A DNA stretch of 55,506 bases from Streptococcus lactarius (GCF_016642265.1 NZ_MRXX01000002.1:33166-88671), one strand, 5' to 3'. Counted from the first letter of the stretch, positions 43,302-51,842 are shown. Translations and numbers: made by a program. Notes: generated by a model not told the origin, from the letters alone.

Positions 43302-44507
43302 ATGAAATTAAAAGTTAACACGAAAGCCCTTATCGCTTCGACAGTAGCTCTTGCAGTGATCCCATTCACAAAAGCAACAGCAGAAACCCTTGAAGATTGG
43401 GTGGCTCGCTCAGTAGATGAAATCAAACACGACATTCAACAAAGTGGTGACAACCAACAAACCTATACAATCAAGTATGGTGATACGTTGAGTTCTATCG
43501 CAGAAGCACTTGGAATCGATGTTCACGTATTGGCAAACTTGAACAACATCAGCAACATGGACTTGATCTACCCAGGTACTGTTTTGAAAACAACTGTGAA
43601 CGATCAAAAAGAAGTGACTTCAGTTGAAATCCAAACTCCTCAAGCAGGTGCGACAGATGCTACAACTGCAAGTGCTGATTTGACAACAAACCAAGTGACA
43701 GTTGACAACCAAACCGTCGCTGTGAACGACTTGTCAAAACCAGTCAATGAAGATAACAAAGCAGTTCCAGTTGCTCCAGCAGCAGAAACTCAAGAAGCTC
43801 CAGTAATTGCTGTCCCAGCCGCAGAAACAACAGCACCATCAGCTGTTCCAGAAACACCAAGCTACGGTGCTCCAGCTACCAATGTTGCAACTCAAAACCC
43901 AGAAGCAGCAGCTGCCCCTCAATCTGCTCCAGCCTCAGAAGCTCCTGCAGAAACACCAGCCACAGAAGCAGCAGCTGCCCCTCAATCTGCTCCAGCCTCA
44001 GAAGCTCCTGCAGAAACACCAGCCACAGAAGCAGCAGCTGCCCCTCAATCTGCTCCAACAACGGAAGAAGCTCCAACACAACCTGCAGCAACAGAAACTG
44101 CTGCTGCCCCTGAAGTGCAATCAGTAGCATCAACTCCAGCAAGCGGAAATACGATTCCAACTGATCCACATCTTCAACCACAAGCAGAAGCTTTCCGTCA
44201 AGAAATCGCTGCGAAATTCGGTATCACAAACATTGGTGGTTACCGTGAAGGGGATCCAGACGATCATGGTAAAGGACTTGCAGTGGACGTAATGGTCCCA
44301 ACCAGTTCACAACTCGGAGATCAAGTAGCTCAATATGCTATTGACAATATGGACCGTGCAGGTATTTCATACGTCATCTGGAAACAACAATTCTACATGC
44401 CAGTAGACAACATTTACGGACCAGCTAACACTTGGAACCAAATGCCTGACCGTGGTGGAGATACAGCAAACCACTATGACCACGTGCATATCTCATTTAA
44501 CGGATAA
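43302..44507 (+). CDS. Secreted LysM cell-wall protein with Ala/Pro-rich repeats
   Basis: 401 residues: signal peptide (about 1-27), LysM peptidoglycan-binding domain (about 53-98, TIKYGDTLSSIAEALG), a long Ala/Pro/Glu-rich linker (about 100-285) with 21-residue tandem repeats, and a C-terminal domain (about 288-401) with DDHGKGLAVDV and HYDHVHIS, resembling the VldE/ARB-07466-like wall-associated domain. The histidine/aspartate pairs suggest a metal-dependent wall hydrolase, but that activity is inference. WalR box upstream fits wall maintenance. AGAGGA precedes the ATG. Confidence 0.85.
   Translation: MKLKVNTKALIASTVALAVIPFTKATAETLEDWVARSVDEIKHDIQQSGDNQQTYTIKYGDTLSSIAEALGIDVHVLANLNNISNMDLIYPGTVLKTTVNDQKEVTSVEIQTPQAGATDATTASADLTTNQVTVDNQTVAVNDLSKPVNEDNKAVPVAPAAETQEAPVIAVPAAETTAPSAVPETPSYGAPATNVATQNPEAAAAPQSAPASEAPAETPATEAAAAPQSAPASEAPAETPATEAAAAPQSAPTTEEAPTQPAATETAAAPEVQSVASTPASGNTIPTDPHLQPQAEAFRQEIAAKFGITNIGGYREGDPDDHGKGLAVDVMVPTSSQLGDQVAQYAIDNMDRAGISYVIWKQQFYMPVDNIYGPANTWNQMPDRGGDTANHYDHVHISFNG
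43902..44064 (+). repeat. 63-bp in-frame tandem repeat, about 2.6 copies
   Basis: Units start at 43902, 43965 and 44028 and encode AAAAPQSAPASEAPAETPAT-like 21-residue repeats. The first two units are essentially identical, so copy number is likely variable between strains. Confidence 0.9.
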
Positions 44508-44530
44508 TCATCATTCAATCTAGAAACGTT

Positions 44531-44560
44531 GAACTAGGACGAGCTCCTAGTTCTTTTTTT
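44531..44560 (+). terminator. Terminator of the LysM gene
   Basis: Perfect 9-bp stem GAACTAGGA / TCCTAGTTC and seven T. Confidence 0.9.
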
Positions 44561-44568
44561 GTAGGCAG

Positions 44569-44600
44569 AAAAAAGGCCGGAAGACGAACTTCCAGCCAGA
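44569..44600 (-). terminator. Terminator of the MFS gene
   Basis: Minus-strand stem GGCTGGAAG / CTTCCGGCC, loop TTCGT, then TTTTTT. Confidence 0.8.
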
Positions 44601-44606
44601 GCCTGA

Positions 44607-45776
44607 TTATAAGATTTTATCGACTTTTTCTACCTGATAGAGGGCAAATGCCATGATAAGGGTTAATATCAATAATAAAACGACAGCAGGTGTCCATGAA
44701 TGAAAGAGCGATTTGCTGTAACCAAATAGGATGGGACCCAAGGCTGCAAAGATGTAGCCACCGGTCTGAGACAGACCAGACAGTTGAGCCGTTTTTTCCG
44801 GTGTCGTTGATTTCATGGAGAAAGTAACCATCAGGTAAGGGAAGAGGGCACTAACACAACTTCCGATCAGGGCATTGATGATCAGCCAGTAGAAGAAGTT
44901 ACTGGTTGGAACTAAGAGCATAGCGACTCCCAAAATACCAGCTCCAACCAAGATCATAAGCATCAGATGGCGTTTTTGATCTGAAAGGCGTGTGGTTAGG
45001 CTTGGCACTGTGAGAGAATAAGGCAAGCTAATCAGTGTAAATACAGAAGCAAGGAGGCCAGATTCTACTTTAGAAAGCCCGGCTTGAACGGCCATGGTTG
45101 GCAGCCAAGTCATGCTGGTGTAAAAGAGGAGTGATTGAAGACCTCCATAAATCATGATGGCCCAGACATATTTATTGGTATACCACTTGCTATCAGACTT
45201 AGTAGCTTGATTCCTTTCCAAATGGTGGTTGTAACGGAGATTTGGAATCCAAACGATTAAGGCGATTGCACACAAGACGGTCAAAACATTTACCAAGCCT
45301 TGCCAAGAAGTGGCTTTGGTGATCGGAACGGCGACAGAAGCAGCCACAGCGGTCGACATCCCCATGGATGTGATGTAGAGAGTGGTCAAAAAGCCAAGTT
45401 GCTTGGGTTTGTTTGCTTGGATCAAGCTTGGAAGCAGGACATTGAGAAAGGCGATACCAGCTCCAATCAAGATGGTCCCTAAATAGAGAAAAGGAAGATT
45501 GATTGTGCGAATGGCAGACCCAACAGTAAGGACGATCAAAACGAGAAAGAAAAGACGCTCGATTCCCAGTCTTTTTGCAAATTGAATCGCAAAAGGAGAG
45601 AAAATCGCAAAAGTCAGAAGAGGCAGACTAGTCAACAGCCCCAAAGAGCTGACGTCCACTCCTAAGCCAGCGGCAATATCAGATAAGACGGTCGGTAGCG
45701 TCGTAAAGGGCGTCCGCAAAATAATACCAAGCATGATGATGCCTGGGATCAATAAACGAGAATGTGTTTTCTTCAT
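44607..45776 (-). CDS. MFS transporter, CynX/NimT-like
   Basis: 389 residues, 12 predicted membrane helices. The start GIIMLGIILRTPFTTLPTVLSDI and the pattern of the first loop match CynX/YycB-type permeases (cyanate, nitroimidazole or related small molecules). The substrate cannot be told. GAGAGG precedes the minus-strand ATG. Single gene with its own terminator. Confidence 0.82.
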   Translation of the reverse strand: MKKTHSRLLIPGIIMLGIILRTPFTTLPTVLSDIAAGLGVDVSSLGLLTSLPLLTFAIFSPFAIQFAKRLGIERLFFLVLIVLTVGSAIRTINLPFLYLGTILIGAGIAFLNVLLPSLIQANKPKQLGFLTTLYITSMGMSTAVAASVAVPITKATSWQGLVNVLTVLCAIALIVWIPNLRYNHHLERNQATKSDSKWYTNKYVWAIMIYGGLQSLLFYTSMTWLPTMAVQAGLSKVESGLLASVFTLISLPYSLTVPSLTTRLSDQKRHLMLMILVGAGILGVAMLLVPTSNFFYWLIINALIGSCVSALFPYLMVTFSMKSTTPEKTAQLSGLSQTGGYIFAALGPILFGYSKSLFHSWTPAVVLLLILTLIMAFALYQVEKVDKIL

Positions 45777-45799
45777 AAATACCTCTCTGTCAAAAATTT

Positions 45800-45968
45800 C
45801 ACTTCATTATAACATAGATTGGGGGTAAATAGAATCAAAATAGATGGGTCGGTTAGTGAACTGATACGTTTTTCTAAGGACCGTAGTTCTCACTGTCGTT
45901 CGAACTGCATCAACGTACCTAAGTTCGTCTGCGTCCCAAATGGACTTGACTCACTAAGGTACGTAGAG
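45800..45968. repeat. Mosaic repeat sequence next to csRNA copy 2
   Basis: Contains ACCGTAGTTCTCACTGTCGTTCG-like sequence and AACTGCATCAACGTACCTAA, related to 47985-48025 (GGATCGTAGTTTTCGCTC, AACTGCATCAATGTACCTAA). A hairpin TTAGTGA ... and TACGTA-containing sequence follows. No gene visible. Confidence 0.45.
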
Positions 45969-46063
45969 AAAAAGGCCACCGGTTTTGGTGGCCCTTATAG
46001 GGAGATTATTATGAAAAAGTTTAGGATTTTCTATCAAATAAAGTTAGGAGGTCTTCATTTGAT
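45969..46063 (-). ncRNA. csRNA (CiaR-dependent small RNA), copy 2
   Basis: About 95 nt on the minus strand: -10 TATAAT (plus coordinates 46070-46075), anti-Shine-Dalgarno GACCTCCTAAC, a second ATCCTAAAC run, terminator stem GGCCACC / GGTGGCC and a T-run. The 3' region is nearly identical to copies 1 and 3. The complementary strand contains a 21-codon ORF that I reject as a gene. Confidence 0.85.
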
Positions 46064-46085
46064 GGTTTTATTATAGCCCGACTTG

Positions 46086-46102
46086 CTTAAAGAAAACTTA
46101 AG
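46086..46102 (-). promoter_or_regulatory. CiaR box of csRNA copy 2
   Basis: Minus strand CTTAAG-N5-TTTAAG, 10 bp before the -10. Confidence 0.8.
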
Positions 46103-46146
46103 GAAGGGTTTTCTTTTTGAAAATAGGTCTTAGGTCTGAGAGTGAT

Positions 46147-47064
46147 TTATTCGCTGAAGAAATCAATGCCGGTATGGTTGAGTTCATTGACTCGGAGCAT
46201 AAATTTGGTTTTGATTTGAACCAAGGGGGTTCCGAAATTTTCAAGTGCAATCAAGCCTTCAAGTGCTTTCATGACCTGCTTGGCACGGTAGACCCCTTCC
46301 TTGTCGTTTAAGCCAAGGAGAGCATAGACCTGCATAAATTCCAACTGCATAGAAATGCTGGTGTTCAAAATTGGTTTTCGCTTGCGAAGCTGGTTAATGG
46401 ACTGGAGGAAATTCTTAGCTTCTAGGTAGAGTTCTTTTTTAATCAAGTAGTTGGCCAAATTCAGTAGCAAAGAGGCCAATGCATTGGCAGAGTAGGCTGA
46501 ATAACTGCTTTCAAACAGTTCTAGTGACTCCTTTCGAATCTTAGCCACTACTTCATAAGGCAAGACGGATAAAAGGGCAATGGTGAAGTCCTGCTCAATT
46601 TCATTTTGATAGGCAAAAGGTACTTCTTGAGCGATTCGTTGAATCGAGACGGGTGCATCCTCCAGGTGGATTTCTTTTCCCATCGCGTTATTGACATTGA
46701 TTTCGAGCGAGCGCAAATAGAGTTGCCAGAGCTCTTTGTTTCCCTCTGCTACAGGTGATTTCTCATGTTTTAACCGATCGATGATTGCTAAGAAATCCAT
46801 ATTTTCTTGATTAATGTATTTCATCAAAATAGGACTAAAATTTTGAATGGTTAAGCCAGGATAATGGGACAAAAAGGTATCCCAATCCACCCCCATAGAC
46901 AGCAAGAGGCGAGAGAAGGTTTCGATGGTTACTCCTTTTTGAGAGCGCTCAAATTGGCTGAGGAACTGAGGAGAGACAATATCTGCAGCGACTTCTTTGA
47001 GAGAAAGACCGCGTGCTTCACGAATTTTACGAAATGTTGGACCAAATGGAGAAGATGAGGACAT
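46147..47064 (-). CDS. Rgg-family transcriptional regulator
   Basis: 305 residues: N-terminal HTH (about 8-62, FRKIREARGLSLKEVAADI ... FLSQFERSQKGV) and the helical Rgg C-terminal domain. Rgg proteins bind short hydrophobic peptides. AAAGGAAG precedes the ATG. It is divergent from an unknown membrane protein at 47274 with strong palindromes between them; no convincing SHP-type ORF is visible near it. Confidence 0.88.
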   Translation of the reverse strand: MSSSSPFGPTFRKIREARGLSLKEVAADIVSPQFLSQFERSQKGVTIETFSRLLLSMGVDWDTFLSHYPGLTIQNFSPILMKYINQENMDFLAIIDRLKHEKSPVAEGNKELWQLYLRSLEINVNNAMGKEIHLEDAPVSIQRIAQEVPFAYQNEIEQDFTIALLSVLPYEVVAKIRKESLELFESSYSAYSANALASLLLNLANYLIKKELYLEAKNFLQSINQLRKRKPILNTSISMQLEFMQVYALLGLNDKEGVYRAKQVMKALEGLIALENFGTPLVQIKTKFMLRVNELNHTGIDFFSE

Positions 47065-47113
47065 AAGAAACTTCCTTTCTATTGTACTACCCTAGTATAG
47101 CTCAAAAAGAAAT

Positions 47114-47138
47114 AAAATTAAACTCTGAGTTTAATTTT
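47114..47138. promoter_or_regulatory. Perfect 25-bp palindrome in the rgg divergent region
   Basis: Arms AAAATTAAACTC / GAGTTTAATTTT around a single T. A second dyad, TTTTTCTTA / TAAGAAAAA, lies at about 47156-47177. Candidate Rgg operators. Confidence 0.55.
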
Positions 47139-47273
47139 CGGTCAAAATACGAGAATTTTTCTTATTTTTAAGAAAAATGAAACTATAGTTTACATGGCCC
47201 TTTTTTAGGAAAGGATTTTTGATAAAATAAGGTCAATTCTAGAAGATAAGCTGATAACAAAAGGAGATTTACA

Positions 47274-47876
47274 ATGACGACACAAGAAATTTTACACTTA
47301 TTAGACGAAAAGCGCGTACTAACAGCACCAGCTGCAGTCGCTTGGGATGAAGTCCAACGGCAACAAAACCGCTTGAATCGAGCAGCGAAAAGACTCAATG
47401 GACCAATCACTGTAACGATGGCCCTCAATCTTCTTTTTGCCTTCACGATTTTTCTGTTGGAACAAAGCCATCTGATGAACGGCTTTCTCTTGATGCTTGG
47501 CTTGATGGGTGGGCTGATTGCGTTCAAATATTTTGTCTTTGTAGCCCCAGCTAAGCAAGCTCTAGCCAATGCTCAGGCCCTCTATCACCAGGAAATCAGC
47601 CAACCAGCCTACCAACAAGGGCTGCAAGGTTTTCCACAAAAATTTTATAACTACCATGACCTTTTTCGACTCTACAACTTAATCGCAGAAGGACGCGCTT
47701 CAACCCTGCCAGAAGCTTATAATCTGCTTGAAATGCAACAATTCCAAGAAACGCAAGTGAATTTGCAAGAAGAAGCCAATGCCCTACAAGCCGATATCGC
47801 ACGCAGTTCAAGAGTCAGTGCCGTGGCTAACGTGGTCACAGCCTACAATACCTATCGCATCCACAAAGATATGTAA
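47274..47876 (+). CDS. Unknown membrane protein divergent from rgg
   Basis: 200 residues: a basic helical N-terminus (QRQQNRLNRAAKRLNG), two adjacent membrane helices (about 45-62 and 66-84) and a helical cytosolic C-terminal part (about 90-200). Family not recognised. AAAGGAG lies eight bases before the ATG. It may be the target of the divergent Rgg regulator. Confidence 0.7.
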   Translation: MTTQEILHLLDEKRVLTAPAAVAWDEVQRQQNRLNRAAKRLNGPITVTMALNLLFAFTIFLLEQSHLMNGFLLMLGLMGGLIAFKYFVFVAPAKQALANAQALYHQEISQPAYQQGLQGFPQKFYNYHDLFRLYNLIAEGRASTLPEAYNLLEMQQFQETQVNLQEEANALQADIARSSRVSAVANVVTAYNTYRIHKDM

Positions 47877-47896
47877 TGGAAGAGAGATAAAAGATG

Positions 47897-47951
47897 AAAA
47901 GCCTCTACAGAAGTCTAGACTGAGGATCCAGATTTTTGTAGAGGCTTTTTT
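47897..47951 (+). terminator. Terminator after the membrane protein
   Basis: Stem AGCCTCTACA / TGTAGAGGCT, large loop, then TTTTTT; A-run on the left side makes it potentially bidirectional. Confidence 0.8.
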
Positions 47952-48021
47952 CGCGATATGAGAAAAATAGTTTCGGGAAAGGATCGTAGTTTTCGCTCCG
48001 CTCAAACTGCATCAATGTACC

Positions 48022-48231
48022 TAATTAGGCTTGGTGCGATGAAATAGGTTTAGTAATAGTTACATGACGCAGTGGTTGATTGGTATCTTTGTTCGCTCTT
48101 ATAGCTCCAAAGAATACCTAATCAACTGTGCGGGGGTGAGACAATTGAAAAGGTTTGGGGAACCTTTTCAACCTAAGCCAAAAAATAAGGAAGCGAAGCA
48201 ATTTTAAAAAATTGTTCTGTCTCACTCCCAG
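48022..48231. repeat. Dispersed repeat B, copy next to csRNA 3
   Basis: Inverted, nearly identical partner of 8022-8225, including CACTGCGTCATGTAAC and GGCTTAGGTTGAAAAGG. It differs mainly by a 12-base insert in the second dyad (AACAAAGATACC on the minus strand). Confidence 0.8.
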
Positions 48232-48327
48232 AAAAAAGGCCACCGGTTTTGGTGGCCTCTATAGGGAGATTATTATGAAAAAGTTTAGGATTTTCTATCA
48301 AATAAAGTTAGGAGGTCTTCATTTGAT
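48232..48327 (-). ncRNA. csRNA (CiaR-dependent small RNA), copy 3
   Basis: Minus-strand copy nearly identical to copy 2 (-10 TATAAT at plus 48334-48339, anti-Shine-Dalgarno GACCTCCTAAC, terminator GGCCACC / GGTGGCC). The -35/-10 spacer differs (CAAGACGCAC instead of CAAGTCGGGC). Confidence 0.85.
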
Positions 48328-48349
48328 GGTTTTATTATAGTGCGTCTTG

Positions 48350-48366
48350 CTTAAAGAAAACTTAAG
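48350..48366 (-). promoter_or_regulatory. CiaR box of csRNA copy 3
   Basis: Minus strand CTTAAG-N5-TTTAAG, 10 bp before the -10. Confidence 0.8.
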
Positions 48367-48422
48367 GAAGGGTTTTCTTTTTGAAAATAGGTCTTAGGTC
48401 TGATAATTTTTTACAACAGAAA

Positions 48423-48501
48423 CTATTTAGATTTTTTTCTAAATAGAGTTGACAAAAAGATAGTGAAGTTGTACAATCTATTTAGAAATATTTCTAAATA
48501 G
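48423..48501 (+). promoter_or_regulatory. sdpRI promoter flanked by two operators
   Basis: TTGACA (48449-48454), 17-bp spacer, TACAAT (48472-48477). Upstream dyad 48423-48446 has arms CTATTTAG/CTAAATAG; downstream dyad 48478-48501 is a perfect 24-bp palindrome with the same arms. The ArsR-type product of the first gene is the likely ligand. Confidence 0.8.
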
Positions 48502-48518
48502 ATTAGAGGAGATAGAGA

Positions 48519-48800
48519 ATGAATTTTGCGCAAACATTCAAAGCTTTATCAAATCCGATAAGAAGAAGTATCTTAGAACTGCTAAAGGCGGGAAAATTAT
48601 CTGCTGGAGATATCGCTAGCCACTTTGATGTAGCAGGAGCGACCATTTCCCACCATTTAAGCATCCTCAAGCAGGCGGATCTAATTCGAGAGGAAAAAGA
48701 GAAGAATTTTATCTACTATGAACTCAATACTTCTGTCTTGGAAGATTTAATGGTCTGGCTCGTTGATTTGAAAGGAGATTCTACTGATGAAAACGAATAA
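48519..48800 (+). CDS. sdpR: ArsR-type autorepressor, SdpR-like
   Basis: 93 residues, winged helix (ALSNPIRRSILELLKAGKLSAGDIA, then FDVAGATISHHLSILKQADLI recognition helix). No metal-binding cysteines, as in SdpR. It overlaps sdpI by 14 bases. In Bacillus, SdpI with bound toxin sequesters SdpR and derepresses the pair (family knowledge). Confidence 0.88.
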   Translation: MNFAQTFKALSNPIRRSILELLKAGKLSAGDIASHFDVAGATISHHLSILKQADLIREEKEKNFIYYELNTSVLEDLMVWLVDLKGDSTDENE

Positions 48801-49422
48801 AAAACTATTGCTATTGACTTCTATGGTGATCCTTTTCCCCATGTTTTGGGGGTTGATGATTTGGTCGCAATTACCTAACCAAATCTCGATTCACTTTAAT
48901 ATTGCTGATCAGGCTGATAACTTCCAACCAAAACCCCTGGTTGTGTTTGGCCTTCCTATTTTCCTTCTTTTGGTGCATCTGTTTGTGATCTTTATGATCG
49001 GACGTGATCCTAAGAATCGCACGATGAATGAGAAAATGGTCAAAGTAAACCACTGGTTGACTCCAATCGTTTCCTTAAGTATCTCCTATCTCATCTATAG
49101 CAAGGCGCTAGGCTCTACGACCAATCCATCTGTTTTTGTTTCAGTGTTGCTAGGCCTCATCTTTGTAATCATGGGCAATTACATGCCTAAGTTGAAAGTG
49201 AATCACACGGTTGGCATCCGTCTGCCTTGGACCTTACAGAGTGAAGATAACTGGCACAAAACCCATCGCTTGGCAGGGAAGTTGTGGGTCCTCGGAGGTT
49301 TGATCCTCCTACTTGAAGCAGGCCTCCAATTCGCGCTGTCTTATGTACTGGTGCTGGTCATCCTCGCCATTGTCCTTATCCCTGTGATGTACTCTTATCA
49401 ATTAAGTCGGAAAAATCGTTAG
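48787..49422 (+). CDS. sdpI: SdpI-family immunity/signalling membrane protein
   Basis: 211 residues, six predicted membrane helices. SdpI/YhfL features: PNQISIHFNIADQADNF after the first helix and NHTVGIRLPWTLQSEDNWHKTHRLAG in the conserved loop (about 138-163). In Bacillus it protects against the SDP killing factor. No sdpABC toxin genes lie nearby, so here it may serve as orphan immunity. Confidence 0.88.
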   Translation: MKTNKKLLLLTSMVILFPMFWGLMIWSQLPNQISIHFNIADQADNFQPKPLVVFGLPIFLLLVHLFVIFMIGRDPKNRTMNEKMVKVNHWLTPIVSLSISYLIYSKALGSTTNPSVFVSVLLGLIFVIMGNYMPKLKVNHTVGIRLPWTLQSEDNWHKTHRLAGKLWVLGGLILLLEAGLQFALSYVLVLVILAIVLIPVMYSYQLSRKNR

Positions 49423-49425
49423 TAT

Positions 49426-49479
49426 AAAAAACAACCAGAGAAGAAGCAGTCGTGAACTGTTTCTTTTCCGGTTGTTTTT
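49426..49479 (+). terminator. Terminator of sdpRI
   Basis: Stem AACAACC / GGTTGTT with inner GAAGAA-type pairing, then TTTTTG. Confidence 0.65.
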
Positions 49480-49525
49480 GCTTGTTTTCATAAGAATACG
49501 CTCTTATACCGATAGCAATTGAAAG

Positions 49526-51304
49526 TTAGTTCAATTCTTTGTAATATAAAGAAGATTGCATGGTATAAAGCTCTTCATAGTATTTGTTGGTTCTCATTAA
49601 AGCATCATGTTTATCAAATCCTTCAATCCTTCCATTTCTTAATAACAAAATTTTATCTGCTTGTCGGACGCTTGATAATCGATGTGTAATGAAAAATACG
49701 GTTTTTCCTTCCGTTAATTTTAAGAATTTCTCAAATAATTCATATTCGGTTCGAGCATCGAGTGCAGCTGTAGGCTCATCTAGAATCAGTATAGGTGAAT
49801 GAGAGAAGAAAGCTCTTGCTAGCGCAACTTTTTGCCATTGACCTCCTGAAAGGTCACGACTATGATCAAATTTTTTTCCAAGAATAGTATTTAGGTCTGA
49901 TAGACTACTTTCAAACCCACTGTCCTCTAACGCCTTTAGGATTTGATCATCTGCATTGATCTCCTGTATATTCGAAATGCCCACGTTTTCTCTAAGGGTA
50001 AGATCAAATTTAGAAAAGTCCTGAAAAATAGCGGAGACATTTTCCCTAAATTTCTCTGGATCAAAGTTGCTAATTGATACGTTATTGATCAATAATTCAC
50101 CCTCTTCGATATTATAAAATCGGGTAAGTAACTTAATCAATGTGGTTTTTCCTGCGCCGTTTTCTCCAACAATAGCAATCTTTTCTCCCTTATTGACGCT
50201 GAAGCTGATATGTTTTAAGGCATAGTTTTCACTAGTTGGATACTTAAATGATACGTCTACGAAATCTATTTTTTCAATGCTTGATGGTACAGCAACTGTA
50301 GCACTCTTAGAGTCTGATGGCAGTGCAATAAACTTGAAAAATTTTTCCATATAAAGCAAGGTGTCGTACAGCAAACTAGAATCTTCAATCAATCTTGACA
50401 TACTATTAATGGCATACACAATACTTGAAGAAAAAAGCATTATGGCTCCAATTCCCAATTGTCCTACTTTGATAGAATAGATGATATAGATAAAACTTCC
50501 TACACTCAATAGAGCGGTCAAAATCAAAAAAATGACAGAACTGTTAAATTTTTTTAACCTTGTCTTTTGAATATTTCTTTTTATACTGGAGAAAGATTGA
50601 GTATACTTCTTCATAAAGAAGTTGTAGAGGTTGTATAGTCTCACATCTTTGATCGCCTCTGACGATAGTAAAACCTGACTATAATATTCTAGTTTTCTTG
50701 ATTCTTCACTGTTGGAAACAAGGACTTCAAAAGCTTGCTGTTGAAGGGAATAAGAAATCATCCCTTGTGGAACTAAAACCAGCAGCATGAGTAAGGCAAT
50801 GACTGGATGAAATGATGCAAATATAACCAGCATTGAAATAAACAGTATTGCATTTGAAATAATACTAGTCCCAAAGACCAATAAATTCACAGGTCTCCAA
50901 CTTGCTTCTGAACTTAATAATTGAATATCATTATAAAAATTATTGTCTTCAAAATAGTCAATCGTCTGAATTTCCTCAGACTTTTTCATAATATCACAGT
51001 TCAATGTATAGGTAAGATCATCTGTCAACTTGCCTTGAATCATTGTTGTTAACGGCGTAAATATATTATTTAAAAGGAAAGCAACACCCCATACTCCCAG
51101 CAATAAGAATAATAATTGTTGTGACAGGTTGTTCATTCTATTAATGAGTATATTCGCAATATACAATGATAACGAAGGCAATAATGCCTGGATCGGTATC
51201 GTGATAATCAAAACTAAAATATTGAATGGCGACGTTTTCCACAGATAGAGGATACTTTTAACATACAATACAAGGTAAGTTTTATATTCGCTAACGTTAA
51301 CCAT
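49526..51304 (-). CDS. ABC exporter, fused membrane and ATPase domains (peptide/lantibiotic type)
   Basis: 592 residues: six membrane helices (about 25-320) and an ATPase domain with Walker A GENGAGKTT (380-388), LSGGQ (485-489), Walker B ILILDE (505-510) and switch FITHR (about 542). No C39 peptidase domain. The overall pattern is that of peptide or lantibiotic exporters of the NisT group or self-protection exporters. GAGGGGGG precedes the minus-strand ATG. It is preceded by a small membrane protein and divergent from an Rgg regulator; no precursor peptide is obvious. Confidence 0.85.
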   Translation of the reverse strand: MVNVSEYKTYLVLYVKSILYLWKTSPFNILVLIITIPIQALLPSLSLYIANILINRMNNLSQQLLFLLLGVWGVAFLLNNIFTPLTTMIQGKLTDDLTYTLNCDIMKKSEEIQTIDYFEDNNFYNDIQLLSSEASWRPVNLLVFGTSIISNAILFISMLVIFASFHPVIALLMLLVLVPQGMISYSLQQQAFEVLVSNSEESRKLEYYSQVLLSSEAIKDVRLYNLYNFFMKKYTQSFSSIKRNIQKTRLKKFNSSVIFLILTALLSVGSFIYIIYSIKVGQLGIGAIMLFSSSIVYAINSMSRLIEDSSLLYDTLLYMEKFFKFIALPSDSKSATVAVPSSIEKIDFVDVSFKYPTSENYALKHISFSVNKGEKIAIVGENGAGKTTLIKLLTRFYNIEEGELLINNVSISNFDPEKFRENVSAIFQDFSKFDLTLRENVGISNIQEINADDQILKALEDSGFESSLSDLNTILGKKFDHSRDLSGGQWQKVALARAFFSHSPILILDEPTAALDARTEYELFEKFLKLTEGKTVFFITHRLSSVRQADKILLLRNGRIEGFDKHDALMRTNKYYEELYTMQSSLYYKELN

Positions 51305-51410
51305 TTGTCCCCCCTCACTAATAAAACTACAAGCTCAAAGAAAATAGAGCTTAAATGAACTTTGACAAAAATAGGTCATTTCTCGAAGTGCTTTAGTATG
51401 CTATGTCTTA

Positions 51411-51641
51411 CTAAGGATGATGATCTTTTTCAGGATTGCTCATAATATGTGTAAATATTTCTTTATATTTATATTTCAAATATTTTTCGTGTAGAATGAA
51501 TAAAGCTACGTAAACAATCATAAAAACAATAGATAAATACAGCGTATCAAATGTGCTATGTCCAAAATAAGTTGCGGATTCATAAGATCCAATAGCTCCT
51601 AGGACCAACCAAGGAATATACTTGTAATACTTAGTTACCAT
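51411..51641 (-). CDS. Small membrane protein upstream of the ABC exporter
   Basis: 76 residues: two predicted membrane helices (about 10-26 and 31-50) and a charged tail (HEKYLKYKYKEIFTHIM ... KDHHP). AAAGGAG lies ten bases before the ATG. Same transcript as the exporter (107-bp gap), possibly an immunity or accessory subunit. Family not recognised. Confidence 0.65.
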   Translation of the reverse strand: MVTKYYKYIPWLVLGAIGSYESATYFGHSTFDTLYLSIVFMIVYVALFILHEKYLKYKYKEIFTHIMSNPEKDHHP

Positions 51642-51842
51642 AACACAGGTCTCCTTTCAATGAATGGAATCCCCGCCATCTCCAACTATCTAACAAATTG
51701 AAGAGTGGGAGCGATTATAATAAAAAATTAATAGTGGTTTTTTCACGTTTTCTACGTCTTTCTTTAATATATATGATATACTAAACCTATATCGAAATGT
51801 AAAAATGTCACATATATACACATAATTAGAGGTGGAGCTGTT

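Noticed and set aside
43902..44064. Possible CRISPR-like regular repeat
   Set aside because: Units are contiguous without spacers and in frame with a protein, so it is a coding tandem repeat.
43807..44127. 106-residue Gln/Leu/Pro-rich ORF on the plus strand
   Set aside because: Frame-shifted shadow of the Ala/Pro-rich repeat region of the LysM protein.
46010..46076. 21-codon ORF (MKKFRIFYQIKLGG...) with AGGGAGA upstream, repeated at 48275
   Set aside because: It is antisense to the csRNA genes. In the homologous csRNA copy at 7926 the same strand stops after four codons, so the reading frame is not conserved while the RNA features are.
48155..48340. 61-residue plus-strand ORF beginning MGNLFNLSQ
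   Set aside because: It runs through repeat B and antisense to the csRNA; no start signals, not kept in the inverted copy context.
51662..51706. 14-codon ORF MAGIPFIERRPVLW on the minus strand as an Rgg signal peptide
   Set aside because: Not hydrophobic, and its codons contain the ribosome site of the following gene.
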